Source of the DNA: Ligula intestinalis
Taxonomy: Eukaryota > Platyhelminthes > Cestoda > Diphyllobothriidea > Diphyllobothriidae
Reading direction: 5' to 3'
DNA length: 64,000 nt
Assembly (NCBI GenBank): GCA_036362985.1
Contig: JAYGXS010000003.1
Coordinates: 73,377,674 to 73,441,673, forward strand
The notes beneath the pieces are model-generated. The model was given only the letters and a program-made list of their open reading frames with translations. It did not search any database and was not told the origin of the DNA. This document shows positions 45,251-56,265 of this stretch, piece by piece. The position numbers and the translations under genes are program-made. Every line of letters begins with the position of its first letter. The stretch's first letter is position 1.

Positions 45251-46295
45251 ATAAACTCAAATTTATTTTATCGGAAATCTATAAAAGACATAAAATCTCG
45301 CTATTACACTCGCTTGGTGTGAAACTATGCCCTCTTCAAGATGTACAACTGAATATAGGCTATCATTCGGTACTGAAAAAATGTAATTCTGAGGTTTTTT
45401 ACGATCGTGAAATTTACATTCATAAAGCAACGTATCTTTCACCACCTTACTGTTCCTTATAAATTATAAAATTTGGTCCTCATACACTGTCACATTTTAT
45501 GAGAGCAATGTGACTTCCTCCTCGTTCTCTAGGGAATTATGTACTTTTCCTTAGACAGAGTATACACTGTGTATACAGTAGGTTACCTGACTCATAAAAT
45601 GCGAGGATTTTAACAAGTAACTCCTTTTTACTCAAATGCAGCCCAAACTGCGGCCCTCAAATTCTTACGGCAATAAAGTAATGATCGTTTTTCACAAAAC
45701 GACATATAACGATTTAAAGAGGCATATAACGTCTAATGGAAATACCAAATTTGTCCCCAAAGGCGACAATTCCAGAAAAAGGGTAATTGGACGTAATAGG
45801 TTAACTTAAGTCTTACATGTAGAGGAAGCAGCACAAGTAAAATTATGTTGGAAAGTAATTCCTCTCTAAAATTTGCAGATACACATGCTTCCATATAACG
45901 TGCAATGTAATGTATGGTTGTTCCGAAATGCCCACATTTCGAAGTGGTATTCCAACACGTTTTATGAGAATTGCTAGTTTTTTCTTTCGGTGATGCATTG
46001 CTTGAGATACGCTGGACTAAGATAGCCGCATTTTTTCTTGATTTGTCCCATTGGGCGATCACAGAAGTGCGAACATTGCGGTCAGTGCCTAATAAATTTA
46101 AATGGACTTCTCAGGTGCAGATGTCAACGAACCATTTTTGTGCATTAAGAGAAATTCCCTTTCGCCACATTTTTTGTAATTTTTTTGCGTTTCAATAATG
46201 AAGCGGTTCAGATCTTTCTTGAAATCCTAGTTAAGACTTCACGATTTTCACTGGCCTCAGTCGATTGATCATAAGTAACGATTATATTCTTAGTA
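45251..46295. other. No recognisable gene
   Basis: A 109-codon minus-strand frame at 45,733-46,062 and a 75-codon plus-strand frame overlapping it have no motif. A short palindrome GTATACACTGTGTATAC lies near 45,562. Confidence 0.5.
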
Positions 46296-46520
46296 TTAAG
46301 TTGGTTTGGCAGATTTGCTTAATTTGAGTTGACCCAAGTGTGAAAAACTCTAGGCGTTTGGCGGGATTTGAACCCGCGCATCAGAAAAAGCCTTTGCCGG
46401 AGGCTAATGCTCTACCGCTAAGCTACAAACGCCCGCTTCACGCCATGAGTTTTATCACACTTGGATCGATATTACCCGCTCAACTTTTCGCTCATATGGA
46501 ATCCACCAATACCGGAGAAA
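46296..46520 (-). repeat. SINE family S1 (copy 2), best preserved
   Basis: Reading the minus strand: GGTGGATTCCATATGAGC, ATCGATCCAAGTGTGATAAA, then a tRNA-like segment, then GAGTTTTTCACACTTGGG and TCTGCCAAACCAACTTAATA. The order and spacing match copies at 3.6 and 59.6 kb. The tRNA-like part is internal, with about 85 bases of conserved leader before it and about 60 bases of conserved tail after it. Confidence 0.75.
46354..46432 (-). tRNA. tRNA-like segment of SINE S1 (not a functional tRNA)
   Basis: A 79-nt fold has a 7-bp acceptor stem GCGTTTG/CAAACGC, a D-arm TAGCTTAGCGGTAGAGC, and a perfect T-arm GCGGGTTCAAATCCCGC. The anticodon arm is abnormal: AGCCT/AGGCT closes a loop CCGGCAA lacking U33, and three bases precede it instead of one. 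The variable region is long. The same 79-nt layout recurs at 59,674-59,752, so I read this as a SINE module with pol III boxes. Confidence 0.6.
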
Positions 46521-46640
46521 GTTGACTGCCCAAGCAGGATTTCCTAAGCAATCATCTAGAATCCACCAGAATGACTGCTAGGCTGAATTAATTATTAAGT
46601 TGGTTTGGCAGATTTGCTTAATTTGAGTTGACCTAAGTGC
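46521..46640 (-). repeat. Partial second S1 unit; 47-bp direct repeat of the S1 tail
   Basis: The tail of copy 2 (46,296-46,342, containing AAGTTGGTTTGGCAGATTTG) recurs at 46,594-46,640 with a single visible change (GACCC to GACCT), in the same orientation. GTGGATTC also recurs near 46,560. This suggests a tandem partial S1 duplication. Confidence 0.7.
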
Positions 46641-47975
46641 TTACCAAAACCTTCAAAATAAAATATATCTTAAAAACGTCTATCTGTGTCATGGTTTCAG
46701 AACCACTCAAACATGTCAACACATTGCCGAGGAAAATGCACGTCCAAAAAAGTGGTGAATAAATATGCCTAAGACTGATTGAAGAATTTTTTGTAGAAAG
46801 TTTTCTATTGAAAAAGAGCTTTGGTTTTCAATTTTAGCGTTGGATATCTTTGTACTTTTGAAGATTAAATCAAGATCAGAATGGGAAACTTTGCCAGTTT
46901 TTTTCAGTTCCATAAAAATAAGCGGTACGTGTGTTATTATAAATGAAAGGGTTAACTTTTCTTTTTAAACCGGGACAGTTTTCAGTATATTTGCTAACTT
47001 CTACGCTTAGTTGTACAATGACAAAAGCAGAGCAGACCGGCAATAATAGCGAGGGTGATATTGAGAACACTGTTTCGCAATGTCCCGCGACAGCTCATTC
47101 GAATGTTTATCATATTAACTGTTTTCAACTTCCTCTTGACTTTATAATCGATTTAGTTACTTTATAGCAATAAGGTCATCAAGGGCATTTCTCGCCTGTT
47201 ATCTTTCAAATATACAACATCAATTTAAGGTGGACTAACACACATAAAAGCCTTGTAACTTTATTACTCAATCTGATGGCACATTACTTAACAGATTTGC
47301 AAAATATAATTTTTGTACCACATTTCGCTATTCTTTTCCCGACAGTAATGCGTAATCTCATGGCTGTGCTCACCTCAATTTCATGAACACAAAACAAAAT
47401 TTTCTTTTTTGTGAAAGCAAAATTAAAACGTTCCTACTCCTAATTAATGCTCTTTTATAGTACAAAAACAAATTCATAATAAACTTTTTTCCACAGCATT
47501 GAATAGCGTAGGAAATTCCTCGAATATTACCAAACGTTGAATTTGGCCCATTCTACCCCGTTTTGCCCCCTATGTTGTTCTGCCCGGAACTCTTTTCTAG
47601 TAAGCAGCATTTTGTACCTCAAATCAGTTGACCTCAGAGAACTCACAGACGTCTTGCACACAACATTGGGACGGAGTCATTGCAAATAACTCCTGGTTTT
47701 ATAAGAGTAGTTCATTACCTCATCACCAGCCATTCAATGAACAAAATAAACAACCTCAAATGTGTTTTAAATCACCACTTCAAATTTTGTTCTTCACACC
47801 TCATCAGATAGGCAATCTATTTTAGTCTGGAAATCTCCAATTCAAGTGAATCACCGGGTAAAGTTAAAAATTATTCATCCATAAAAATCGAAGAGAGCGT
47901 AATGTGCTGCCAAAGAACTACAAGAAATAATACCTTTTGTACATATTTTCTTCCAAATATATTTTTATTTTTAAG
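46641..47975. other. No recognisable gene; AT-rich
   Basis: Frames at 46,943-47,167 and 47,628-47,825 (+) are short and without motif. Confidence 0.5.
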
Positions 47976-48120
47976 AGCAGTGAGAATCAATAAGAAAAAA
48001 ATGCATTCTAATTAAGCAGCCATTTTTACAGAAAATAATTTTCGCAGGCAGTCAGAAGTAAACTCAATCAAAAGCTGGCATCCTAAAGTGACTGAAATGT
48101 GTTGAGCTTTGGCTGTTCAG
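47976..48120 (+). repeat. Dispersed repeat family D (copy)
   Basis: ATGCATTCTAATTAAGCAGC, CATTTTTACAGAAAATAATT, TTCGCAGG, and CAAAAGCTGGCATCCTAAAG then TGACTGAAATGTGTTGAG align with the 20.4 kb unit. Confidence 0.65.
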
Positions 48121-49041
48121 TAATTATTGTTCTAACCATAATATATATTTTCGAGTATAAAACGCATTAAGTGTGTTGGTTTAAATTTCATGAGGTAGGA
48201 AATCTATTCAATTTGGGACTTATTTGGCACACTTATCAACTTCAGTATTTGGGTGTCTGGAAAGTTTTAGTTTGCAGTTTAATTGGAAGTTAATTCGTTC
48301 TTCTAATCAGCTTTGGTAAATTATTCAGTCAGGATTACCGCCGCGTACGCGCTTTGTCTCGTACAATGACATTTTCCAAGGATGCGACCCGAGTTTTCAA
48401 CGCAAGTACGCATGTTTATTGCTACAGGTGGCGTCGCACAAAATTTCACGAGGTTACCTTCCTCCGTATTCTGACGTTAGTCTCGACCCGAACGGGAACT
48501 TAATGGTCGTAACCCTAACCTTCGTGAAGGTTATTGCAAGGACAGGTGCAACACGGTGGTTCTTAATCGTTTGCTCTAGTGCGAGCGGTTCTGTCGGTAT
48601 GAGGTAATTGCTACTGTGAATTCACTGTATTCACCATTCGTGCCGGATCATGCCTGACAACTTTTTGGTGCGTCTCTATGCGAAAAGGTGCATACCTCGC
48701 TTTGTAGTCAATGCGGTTGTGGTATTCAGTACATACAGTCGTCAACAAAGAGGAGCTAAAATGTCCTGGTTTTAGAGGTCCTCTGTGCATACGAGCGATG
48801 TTAAACAATTTATTAACGGTTTGCTAGTTGGCTTGCCATCAGGAAGTGACCGAAGAGTGTTTGACCAATAAACCAGGCACATTTCACCAAATGCGCCATA
48901 GTGGATCTCTCTTTTATGAATTGGCCGTCTGTCAGACGTATTAACACGCTACTTTTCACCCTCTTTGATATATTCCTTTTTTCCCATTTTCTCCGGAGGT
49001 TGTCTCGGTATACGTTATTCAATCCAGCTAACCGTACGCAA
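48121..49041. other. No recognisable gene
   Basis: Short frames at 48,419-48,607 (+) and 48,611-48,808 (-) without motif. Confidence 0.5.
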
Positions 49042-49655
49042 GGAAAGTAGCGTAAAAACTCATTGTTGAAAAGTCGTATTGGCAAATAATTCATTTTTAG
49101 GCCGATGCAATGATATTGAGAATAAAACGGTCAGTTATTTGTAATTTTCATAAGGTTCTCGGTGGAGGGAGAGGGTGTGATTAGTCATCTCCGCGTTCCC
49201 TTATCTTCTGCACTATAGAGCCGGTTTATTGAGGTCTTTGGTAACGGCGCGCAGAGAAAAAGGCTGATGTTCGTACGTTCGGCGCGCATTTAACTTCGCT
49301 TTCAGCCTTCTTGTAGCGTGGATTCAGACAGCGTGGATTCGGGGTCGTGCAGTCGGCCAAGGGAGTCAAACAGTTTGTATCAGGGTATTTTGACAGCAGG
49401 GTGGGATTTGCTAAACGGATTGTCATTTCTTCGGCTCTGGCTAGCACCCGTTTGTGCAGCCCTTTAGAGTGGTGTGTCGGTACCTTGTATATAACCCAAA
49501 AGGCCTCTCTCGCGTCAATTTGGTGGTGTCCATCGATTAAGTGTGCGAGGATTGAACTCGAAATCGATCGTGTTTCACCTTTTTATGGGCCTGAATGACC
49601 GAAAGCAATTGCTTGATAATATAACTTTCCAATCGGTAAATGGGAATTTTTGCTA
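49042..49655 (-). mobile_element. PLE group A fragment with inverted terminal segment at its 5' end
   Basis: The minus strand from 49,586 reads GETRSISSSILAHLIDGHHQ, AREAFWVIYKVPTHHSKGLH and LARAEEMTIRLANPTLL, then a basic tail, and ends in the group A terminal segment (49,110 to 49,042, core CTGATGA lost). The nuclease frame is open over this stretch but starts abruptly after the catalytic motif. Immediately adjacent on the right, 49,587-49,655, lies a plus-oriented copy of the same terminal segment (GGCCTGAATGACCGAAAGCA, GTAAATGGGAATTTTTGC). The locus is therefore a truncated PLE with oppositely facing tails at both ends. Confidence 0.85.
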
Positions 49656-50175
49656 AACACATTGCTCTTTTATTATGACCCGCACCTGCTACTAGTATTA
49701 AGCACGAACTTCCCAAACTCGTAAGACGGACAGAGAGAAGACCAGTTGACCAGAGAGAGAGAGAGTCTATCAGACAAGAGCACGGTATAGCGCGTCAATG
49801 CAAGTCCCTGGCAGACAACGGTAACGTACTTTTAAAGGGGAGCCAAAGGCACTGTCGGAAAATGAGCCAATCAGAATTGGGTAGACAAGACTGGTAGCGG
49901 TGAGGCTCGGACGAGGCCTGTCCGTGTGCTGACTCATCGTGGGACGCGCCGTGTCCCAATGTCTTTACACATACTTCTATCCCACGTTTGTCAATCTGCA
50001 GAGGTCATCTCGATGTTTTTGCCATCTTTTACGGAATACATATCTGCTATTTAAGAGATAATCTTGCTCCGAAGGCACGCCAAAACAAGTAAGTAGCATC
50101 TACCCAATTCTAAGAAAAAAATATTTTTTCCTGGAGATTGCCGGAGATTTACCTATTTCATATTCTTTAAATGAT
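49656..50175. other. No recognisable gene
   Basis: Contains a short GA-rich patch (about 49,757-49,772). Nothing else identified. Confidence 0.5.
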
Positions 50176-50395
50176 GGGGTATAGCGGCACATAGGCCGAA
50201 GCTCTGAGAACGTGGATCCCAAATGCTGCCGCTATCCTTATCTTCGTGTAAAAACTCTACTCAAGTATAGACTACGACCATGTGGTCTTTGACGTATGGT
50301 ATAGTGGCACACGGGCCCAGGACTAGCTGGGATCCCTTCTCTTCCCTTATCTTCTTGTGGTCTTGTTAAAATCTTGGTCAAGTGCTTATTGTGCA
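50176..50395 (+). repeat. Tandem duplication, two units of about 120 bp
   Basis: GGTATAGCGGCACATAGGCC-like and GGTATAGTGGCACACGGGCC starts lie near 50,176 and 50,299. Each is followed by GGATCCC or GGGATCCC, CCTTATCTTC, and CTCAAGTATA or GTCAAGTGCT. Two diverged copies only; no coding potential. Confidence 0.7.
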
Positions 50396-50439
50396 TCAAG
50401 CAGCATGGTGGTACGCTTGGGTGCCAATTTCACTGCGCT

Positions 50440-50700
50440 AGCTACATGCGCCCGATCCCGCTTCCGGTCTTCTTGACTCTACATCTGCATGCGCAATGAG
50501 AGAGTGCAGTAGGTGCAACGCAAGTCTACTATAACTTGCATCGTGCTTGCATTCAGCCTGCTCTGGAGTACACCATGGACAGCGACGAATCCACGCGATC
50601 GAACTGTCCCATCCTTGAAAGCTTGTTCGGAGTCTCTTTAGCGCTATATCTGACGGTAGAACAGACGGTAAGAATTCTTTGTGGGGTCTTCTAAATGATA
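50440..50700 (+). repeat. GC-rich repeat shared with 60.27-60.42 kb
   Basis: The order CGCTTCCGGTCTTCTTGACT, GCATGCGCAATGAGAGAGTG, GTAGGTGCAACGCAAGTCTA parallels 60,285-60,395 (CCCGTTTTTGGTTTCCTTGA, GAGAGGGAGTGTGTGG, ATGCAATGCAAATCTACC). It is probably the family R retroposon or an allied element. Confidence 0.55.
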
Positions 50701-53689
50701 TTATATATTATAACCACCTGCTTACAAATTATAAGTAGGTTGGATTATCCATAATCTAACAGTTTTCTGAACGCTGGCCAGTAGGGATTGAATGATGGCA
50801 CAGAACTACAGAGAGGTTTTCAGAAGGCCACCGCATACAATAACCTCCTAAATCATTATATTAAGCAAACGGCTTTTCAAATTAACTACGGGCATAATCG
50901 CTTACTTACACCTTTTAAGTATGGTTTATTTCATAAGCTTCAAACCTTTTTCACTCTTTCGTCTTTCTTCTAGTTAGGGTTAGTGGTTCTACTAGAAAAT
51001 GTATCCAATGACCCCGCCCGATGTTAGGATACACTTCTCTGGCATAGACGCGCTCGCTGTTGGTCTGGCTGGGCATTAGGAATGGTTCTAAAGTCTTTTT
51101 TTGCAGTATCCTCGCCCGATGTTTGAGTGCATACCGCAAGTTATCTGCGTAACCTTTTTTTATTTTACAGATTTATTGCGATCTAATTTGTTCCCTTACA
51201 TGCCCAGACAGCACTTTCCTTTTAAATCAGGTACTTGTGAATCCGAGGGGCGCGCTTCACACGCTTCCCAGGCGGCCCCACGAGGTACTCCTACCGAATA
51301 GACATGTATTTTAGTTCCAGTACATCCTGTTCGTAAATTGAGGCGAAAAATGAGTCGACCTTCGAAAAGTGTCCACGTGACATGTGTTGCACTTTGCTCA
51401 AAACTTGCCTTAAAACTGTGGACTTCTCAGGCCTGCATTGACTGCTATATAGTTTTATTACTTGTTGTACTGCACAACCATATGGGTACTGTCAATATAA
51501 ATTTAAGGAAGACTATCAGGATTGAATCTCGGAACAAATATACAAATGCGTGCAGTTTTTAAATTGTGTTGAAATTGACTTCTAAATGCAAGAGTGAGCA
51601 GAAATTCAAAAACTGGGTGAAAAAGCTCATTGGTAGTTAGTTTTGAAGGGAGGAAAGTTTTCACTCGTGGGGGCATAAGATGTGTTTGGAAAAGCACAGC
51701 TTTGTAGATGAGGATGACTTCGAAACGTTTATCGTCAAGGGATAATTCCTAACGCAAAAGAGGCTAATTGCAGGACCTATTATCTGTATATGCACTCGTC
51801 ATATTTCTGAGATGACAGCGGAAGCAGTCATCAAGGTGGCAATATATATATTTCACAGTGCGATGAGGCTCGGAGCGATGAGAGGACCTTAAAACCCGCG
51901 ATGGTCATAGCAGCACGAGTAAGTGCGACCATGCTACCGTTTTGCTGACCAAACAAATAACTGATAAGGTGGCGAAACTGTGGTACCCATCGTGATCATC
52001 AACAATGTGTTTATGTTCAAAACGGCGGGGCGATAAAGGCCGCGATGCTCAACCTTGCACAAACACAGACTTAGAAATTATAACCCACGCTTATTTCAAG
52101 GCATGAAAGCTATGCTTACGAGCCGCTGACACGGCACGCCGCGAACCCATACGACAGTTCACCCTTTACCTTCGATGGAGTTCCCCGTGTGCCTCTTAGC
52201 ATCGCGGCACAGTAAGGATGACTTGCGCATGAATAAGCCTCGCATTACATCTACCGAAGTTACTCGTCCCCTACCTGGGCCAAGTTTGATTACCATTTCC
52301 AGAAGAGCGGATGCAATGAGGGCGTAGGTGACCGAGGCTGCGAGAACTAAACCTTAGGCCAGCCACCACACCTGTATCGGATCTCCCGGCTGGGGTAGTA
52401 AAATAAAAGCAACATTCAGAAGCAACGTTTGCCGGCTGGCTCTCTGTCTGTCCATCAGTCAGCCACTCCAGACAAAAACACACAGGGCTGACCGCGTTGT
52501 TTAAGTTATCCCGTCAGCTGGACACCTTCCAAGCCACCTTTCTTAGCGTATCCTGAAAGCTTCAGGGGGCGACAGATTGCTTAGAATGAGACTGATGTGT
52601 TGAGCCGCCCACTTTACTCACTATTTCGACTAACCCCATACGCACGACAAGATTCACACAACTTCACGCTGCTCATCCTTCATGTTAATGGTTTTCCATA
52701 ACCGGAAGGATCAATTTTTCTGATCGGTTTTCACATTTAGATCGAGGATGAGGGGGTGGGGAGGCAGAATGAGGTGAAGTAAAGCAAAAATGTCCATGGT
52801 GAGACCTAAACAGGCATTCCTACTTCTCAAAAAGCAAAGCAAAGATCTAGATGAATAGACTTAACTAAGCATTCCTACCTCTTACGTAGGAGAATTTAGT
52901 CTCGCAGAAGATACAGTTAGCAACGTGCCCAGGATGGCGTATAAAGAGTGGTAGATGTTCGTCTAGCTGGTCTGGAATTTGAACTCTGCTCTTACCCTGG
53001 TGACTACCAGGCGTGAAATTGCAGTTCAGAAGGATGCTGTTTCCCCTTTGGACGCACCGGAAGAAGACAGTTCTGCTGCGACAACCGCATACTCTTTGTC
53101 CATACCTCTACCTTTCAGAGTGCTATAGCTGAAGTCTTCTTGAAGTGGGAGTACTAAAAATTAAAAAAGGACACCGGAGAGGAGAGCCAGAGGGATTTTT
53201 GTTAATTTAAGACTCTGTGCTGCAAACTGCCCCCACTCCGGACCAAGGTATCTGTGTCGGTTTACAGAAAACCAAATTTTAAAGTATTTGTAGCTTTAAC
53301 TGGAGGCGTAGGAAAGGTGTAAGCATCACTTATTGGCCGTTGCTGATTAGATTCAGCGACGGGACAGATAAACTAAGGAGTTGTTGGAGAAGGTGAATTC
53401 GTGTTTACTTTTGGGTTAAGCATTGCCAATGGATGTTTTAAGGGGGTGGTGGAAGCTTGTTCTTTTCCCAAGATGATGGATAACACAACATGGGAGTATT
53501 CAATGCTCAGACGCTATTTTTGGGTGGAAATGCATTGTTATTTCGATGTAGATGGGCCTTAAAAGCAAAATGAGTTCCTGGAAGACTTTATATTTGAAGT
53601 TATTGAAACCGCCTTTTGAGTTTGTCTATGCCTTATTCGATGAACGCCCTGGATTCCATCCACACGACACTTAAGCGCGTTCTCCAAAC
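50701..53689. other. No recognisable gene (3 kb)
   Basis: Frames at 50,788-50,973, 51,101-51,301, 51,338-51,562 (+), 51,503-51,697 and 52,271-52,483 (-) are short with no motif. The region 51.9-52.7 kb is more GC-rich than its surroundings but shows no identifiable element. Confidence 0.5.
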
Positions 53690-54215
53690 GCAAATTCTCA
53701 AGTTGCGACTCATTCAACGAGACCTGGCCACACATTCAAGCTTGTTGAGGCCGGAATTCTCGCGAAGGGGGACAATCGTGTGAGTCGAAAATTTACTGGG
53801 TCATGGGTCACGCACCATCCTTATATAAACAAGTGCAATGACCTGCCAAATCCATATTCAGCGCTGAGGCGCTATCTGGCCAAAGCAAGTCGCCAGTTGG
53901 GGAATGCACAGGTCAAGGCGTTATCGAACACAAACGCCGGGGAAGCAGCTCGCCGAGCAATCATCACGTCCAATTCCACCACGTGTGATGATAGTTCAAC
54001 AGGTTATTGTCCGCACGCTGGTCATCAACCCATCGGCGCATAACGGGCAGTTATCCCCGATAAGAGAGTCATTAATTTTTATAAGCGGACAGTATCATAG
54101 TGAATGTATCCTATGCATGCCTTACCCGTTTCTGTTAATGTCTCTGATGAGGGATCTGCGATGCATATCGAAACGTCAGGGAAATAAAAGTCTTGTTCCA
54201 GCGATCACACTTCCT
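53690..54215 (+). mobile_element. PLE group B fragment, GIY-YIG C-terminus to 3' end
   Basis: A plus-strand frame reads SQVATHS-like, HTFKLVEAGILAKGDNRVSR, then KFTGSWVTHHPYINKCNDLP, NPYSALRRYLAKASRQLGNA, and a Ser/Thr tail ending GHQPIGA. About 90 bases on, the terminal unit encodes FLLMSLMRDLRCISKRQGNK, SLVPAI. The nuclease catalytic half is absent; the tail is the best-preserved group B example. Confidence 0.85.
54144..54180 (+). ncRNA. Hammerhead-like core in group B PLE tail
   Basis: CTGATGAG, a spacer GGATCTGCGATGCATATC, and CGAAACGTCAGG: both halves of the hammerhead catalytic core are exact. GAT...ATC can pair as a weak stem II, and there is no room for a stem III loop between GAAAC and GUC, which is a caution against calling it active. 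The bases also encode LMRDLRCISKRQ. Confidence 0.5.
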
Positions 54216-55309
54216 TGTTCTCAGCACTTTGTACATGTTAATGTTCTCAAACGACTCCTTAGAATGACAGTTTGCGCTGTTTTTGTGCACCAACAACTTT
54301 CACATACAGTGGTTAGTAAACGTTCCAACCTAAATGATAGATTTTGGGACACTCTTTTAAATCAAATTGATGGTTTTAGTTATATAACTGCACTCAAACA
54401 TTTTCAAAACTTGATCGGAGGGGAAGCGGATGGACACAATAGAAACTTGCATTAGGCAGGTTCTTGATCAACTAAAAGCGCTCTCCCTATGCGTCATTCT
54501 TTTTTTCAGTGCACTTTTTTATTACTATCCCCGTAGTCCATCTATTTCTAAATTAAAGCTAGAGAACATGGAAAGTATCGCCGGTATCTGCAAAGCGTCA
54601 AAGATACTAATAATTGTTTTGCAGTTCTGGAAAAAACTTATTTATTTGGCACCATTTTAAGGCTTGTTTTAAGGTTTTATATGACTAGCAATACGCTCCA
54701 TAGAACGGATCTGAATACGCAGCTATTGAATCTTTTCTGATGCTGTACACGTTTCGCTTGTAAATTACGTATTCCGTGAAACCACAACGCTCAAATGTAC
54801 TTTTATCATGTGCATTTGAACGGAAACATCTTACGCATGACCGGCCTTTGGCATTTCTTACAGCAGATTGGCATAGGCCAGGCAAATCTGGGTGCAATAA
54901 AAAAGAGACGACCAACTATGGGCGTTGTTACTGTTTTTCGGGGCACTAAATCCTTCAAATTTGGGACAAACACATATTGGAAGGTTAAATAGTTTTCTGC
55001 TCCCCTTTAAACGAGCCTTTTTGGAATATTTGTTGCCTGATTTATGCGAACTAAAAAAAAACAATTTTCTGGTCAACGAAGGTTGTGCTGATTAATCATT
55101 ACCTTTGAAATTAATGCCCGTTAGTGGGAAAAACGCATACGAATGCACACGTCTGGTTACAGGATGTCTTCAGTATGTCTGCATCTAAAGTACCATTGGT
55201 TTCTGCCTAAACCCATGAAGGTCTTCGTTGATAGTATTCCAAATGTATGTGCCCAAAAATGAACAAGCCTCGTGTTCATCAGTCGAGCGAAGGAAAGCCA
55301 GAATTCTGC
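54216..55309. other. No recognisable gene
   Basis: Frames at 54,430-54,660 and 54,795-54,992 (+) lack motifs. The first contains a hydrophobic stretch that could be chance. Confidence 0.45.
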
Positions 55310-56265
55310 CTCGCCACATCTTACATGAACAACGTTTCAGAGGCGACTGCACGAATCCTATAACCTGTTGGGGTTGGAGTGGCGCATAAACCGCATTTCA
55401 CAATCAGACCACAAATCATGAAGCCCAAAGACTCGCTGCCAGCAACCGAGCAGTTAGCCGTAGTTTACAGCATACCATGCAAAAATTGCGATGCGATGTA
55501 TGCTGGTGAAACGGGCTAACGCCTGGCCACAAAACTGCACGAACATCAACTTGCAATCAATCGCAAGGGCAAGCTGTCTTTGGTCTATGCTCAAATGCAA
55601 CAGCTTAACCACAACCTCGCCTTTGACAAAGCGAGGGTGGTCGGCAGGGTAAATGATAAGCTGACCAGGCTAGTGCTGGAAAGTTGGTCCTCTAATGGCA
55701 CAATCATCGGAGCTTTAGACTTGAACCTTGCTTACTAGGCGCTTCGCACAAGGCTTGGGTCAAGTCGACCAGGGCCAGTAGGACAACCGAGCACGCAGAA
55801 CCGAGAGCCTATGCTCACGAAAAATATGGGTGGCGGTAGGAGGTCACGCGGCCAGCATCAAACACTGTCTCATTGCTGCACCTGCGAAGCGACCAATAAC
55901 TCAAGTTAGCAGCCCCGAGTAATCAATCCGCCGGTTGACGTGGGGGAGGACAGCAAGCACATTCACTCGCCTAAAAGTACGCTGACCGCAGGGGGGGGGG
56001 CGGTCACGCAAGCCCACCAGCAGCTAACATCCGGGACACCGAGTGAAGTCGCCAACGAACGGGCAGTTCAAAGTTCGCGCGTCCACCACAAATATAATAC
56101 GAGGCAGATGGCAAGGCAGGCTAACTCAAGACAACCAGGCACAGTGCCTCTGACGATGGAAGCGAGAAGGGTTTTGAAACGCCAGTTTAACTATAATTTG
56201 GCCCATGAACCCGCCCTCTTTTCTCCTTCCTCTTCTTTGGGAGATGATGAAAGCAGTATTTAAAA
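55310..56265 (+). mobile_element. PLE group C fragment, GIY-YIG endonuclease and full C-terminal tail
   Basis: The frame reads SYMNNVSEATARIL, a stop, PVGVGVAHKPHFTI, MKPKDSLPATEQLAVVYSIP, then CKNCDAMYAGETG, a stop, RLATKLHEHQLAINRKGKLS. This is a GIY-YIG nuclease with the CxxC, the VYSI strand and YAGETG. It continues VLESWSSNGTIIGALDLN and, after stops, a 107-codon open tail (55,940-56,263) reading MEARRVLKRQFNYN and SSSLGDDESSI before a stop. A run of ten G at 55,991-56,000 lies in the tail. The group differs from A (CSCGAGYIGRT) and B (NYVGET). Confidence 0.85.

Noticed and set aside
46354..46432. Functional tRNA-Ala-type gene (loop CCGGCAA)
   Set aside because: No U33, abnormal spacing before the anticodon arm, long variable region, and the same layout repeats within a dispersed element.
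51703..51745. Possible further hammerhead-like PLE tail (GATGAGGATGACTTCGAAACG)
   Set aside because: It lacks the NK-LVPAI block and the TTCCAGCGATC downstream, and the core is off by several bases.
55940..56263. Independent 107-codon gene
   Set aside because: It is the C-terminal tail of the group C PLE, since its end matches both arms of the 57.9-58.5 kb foldback.
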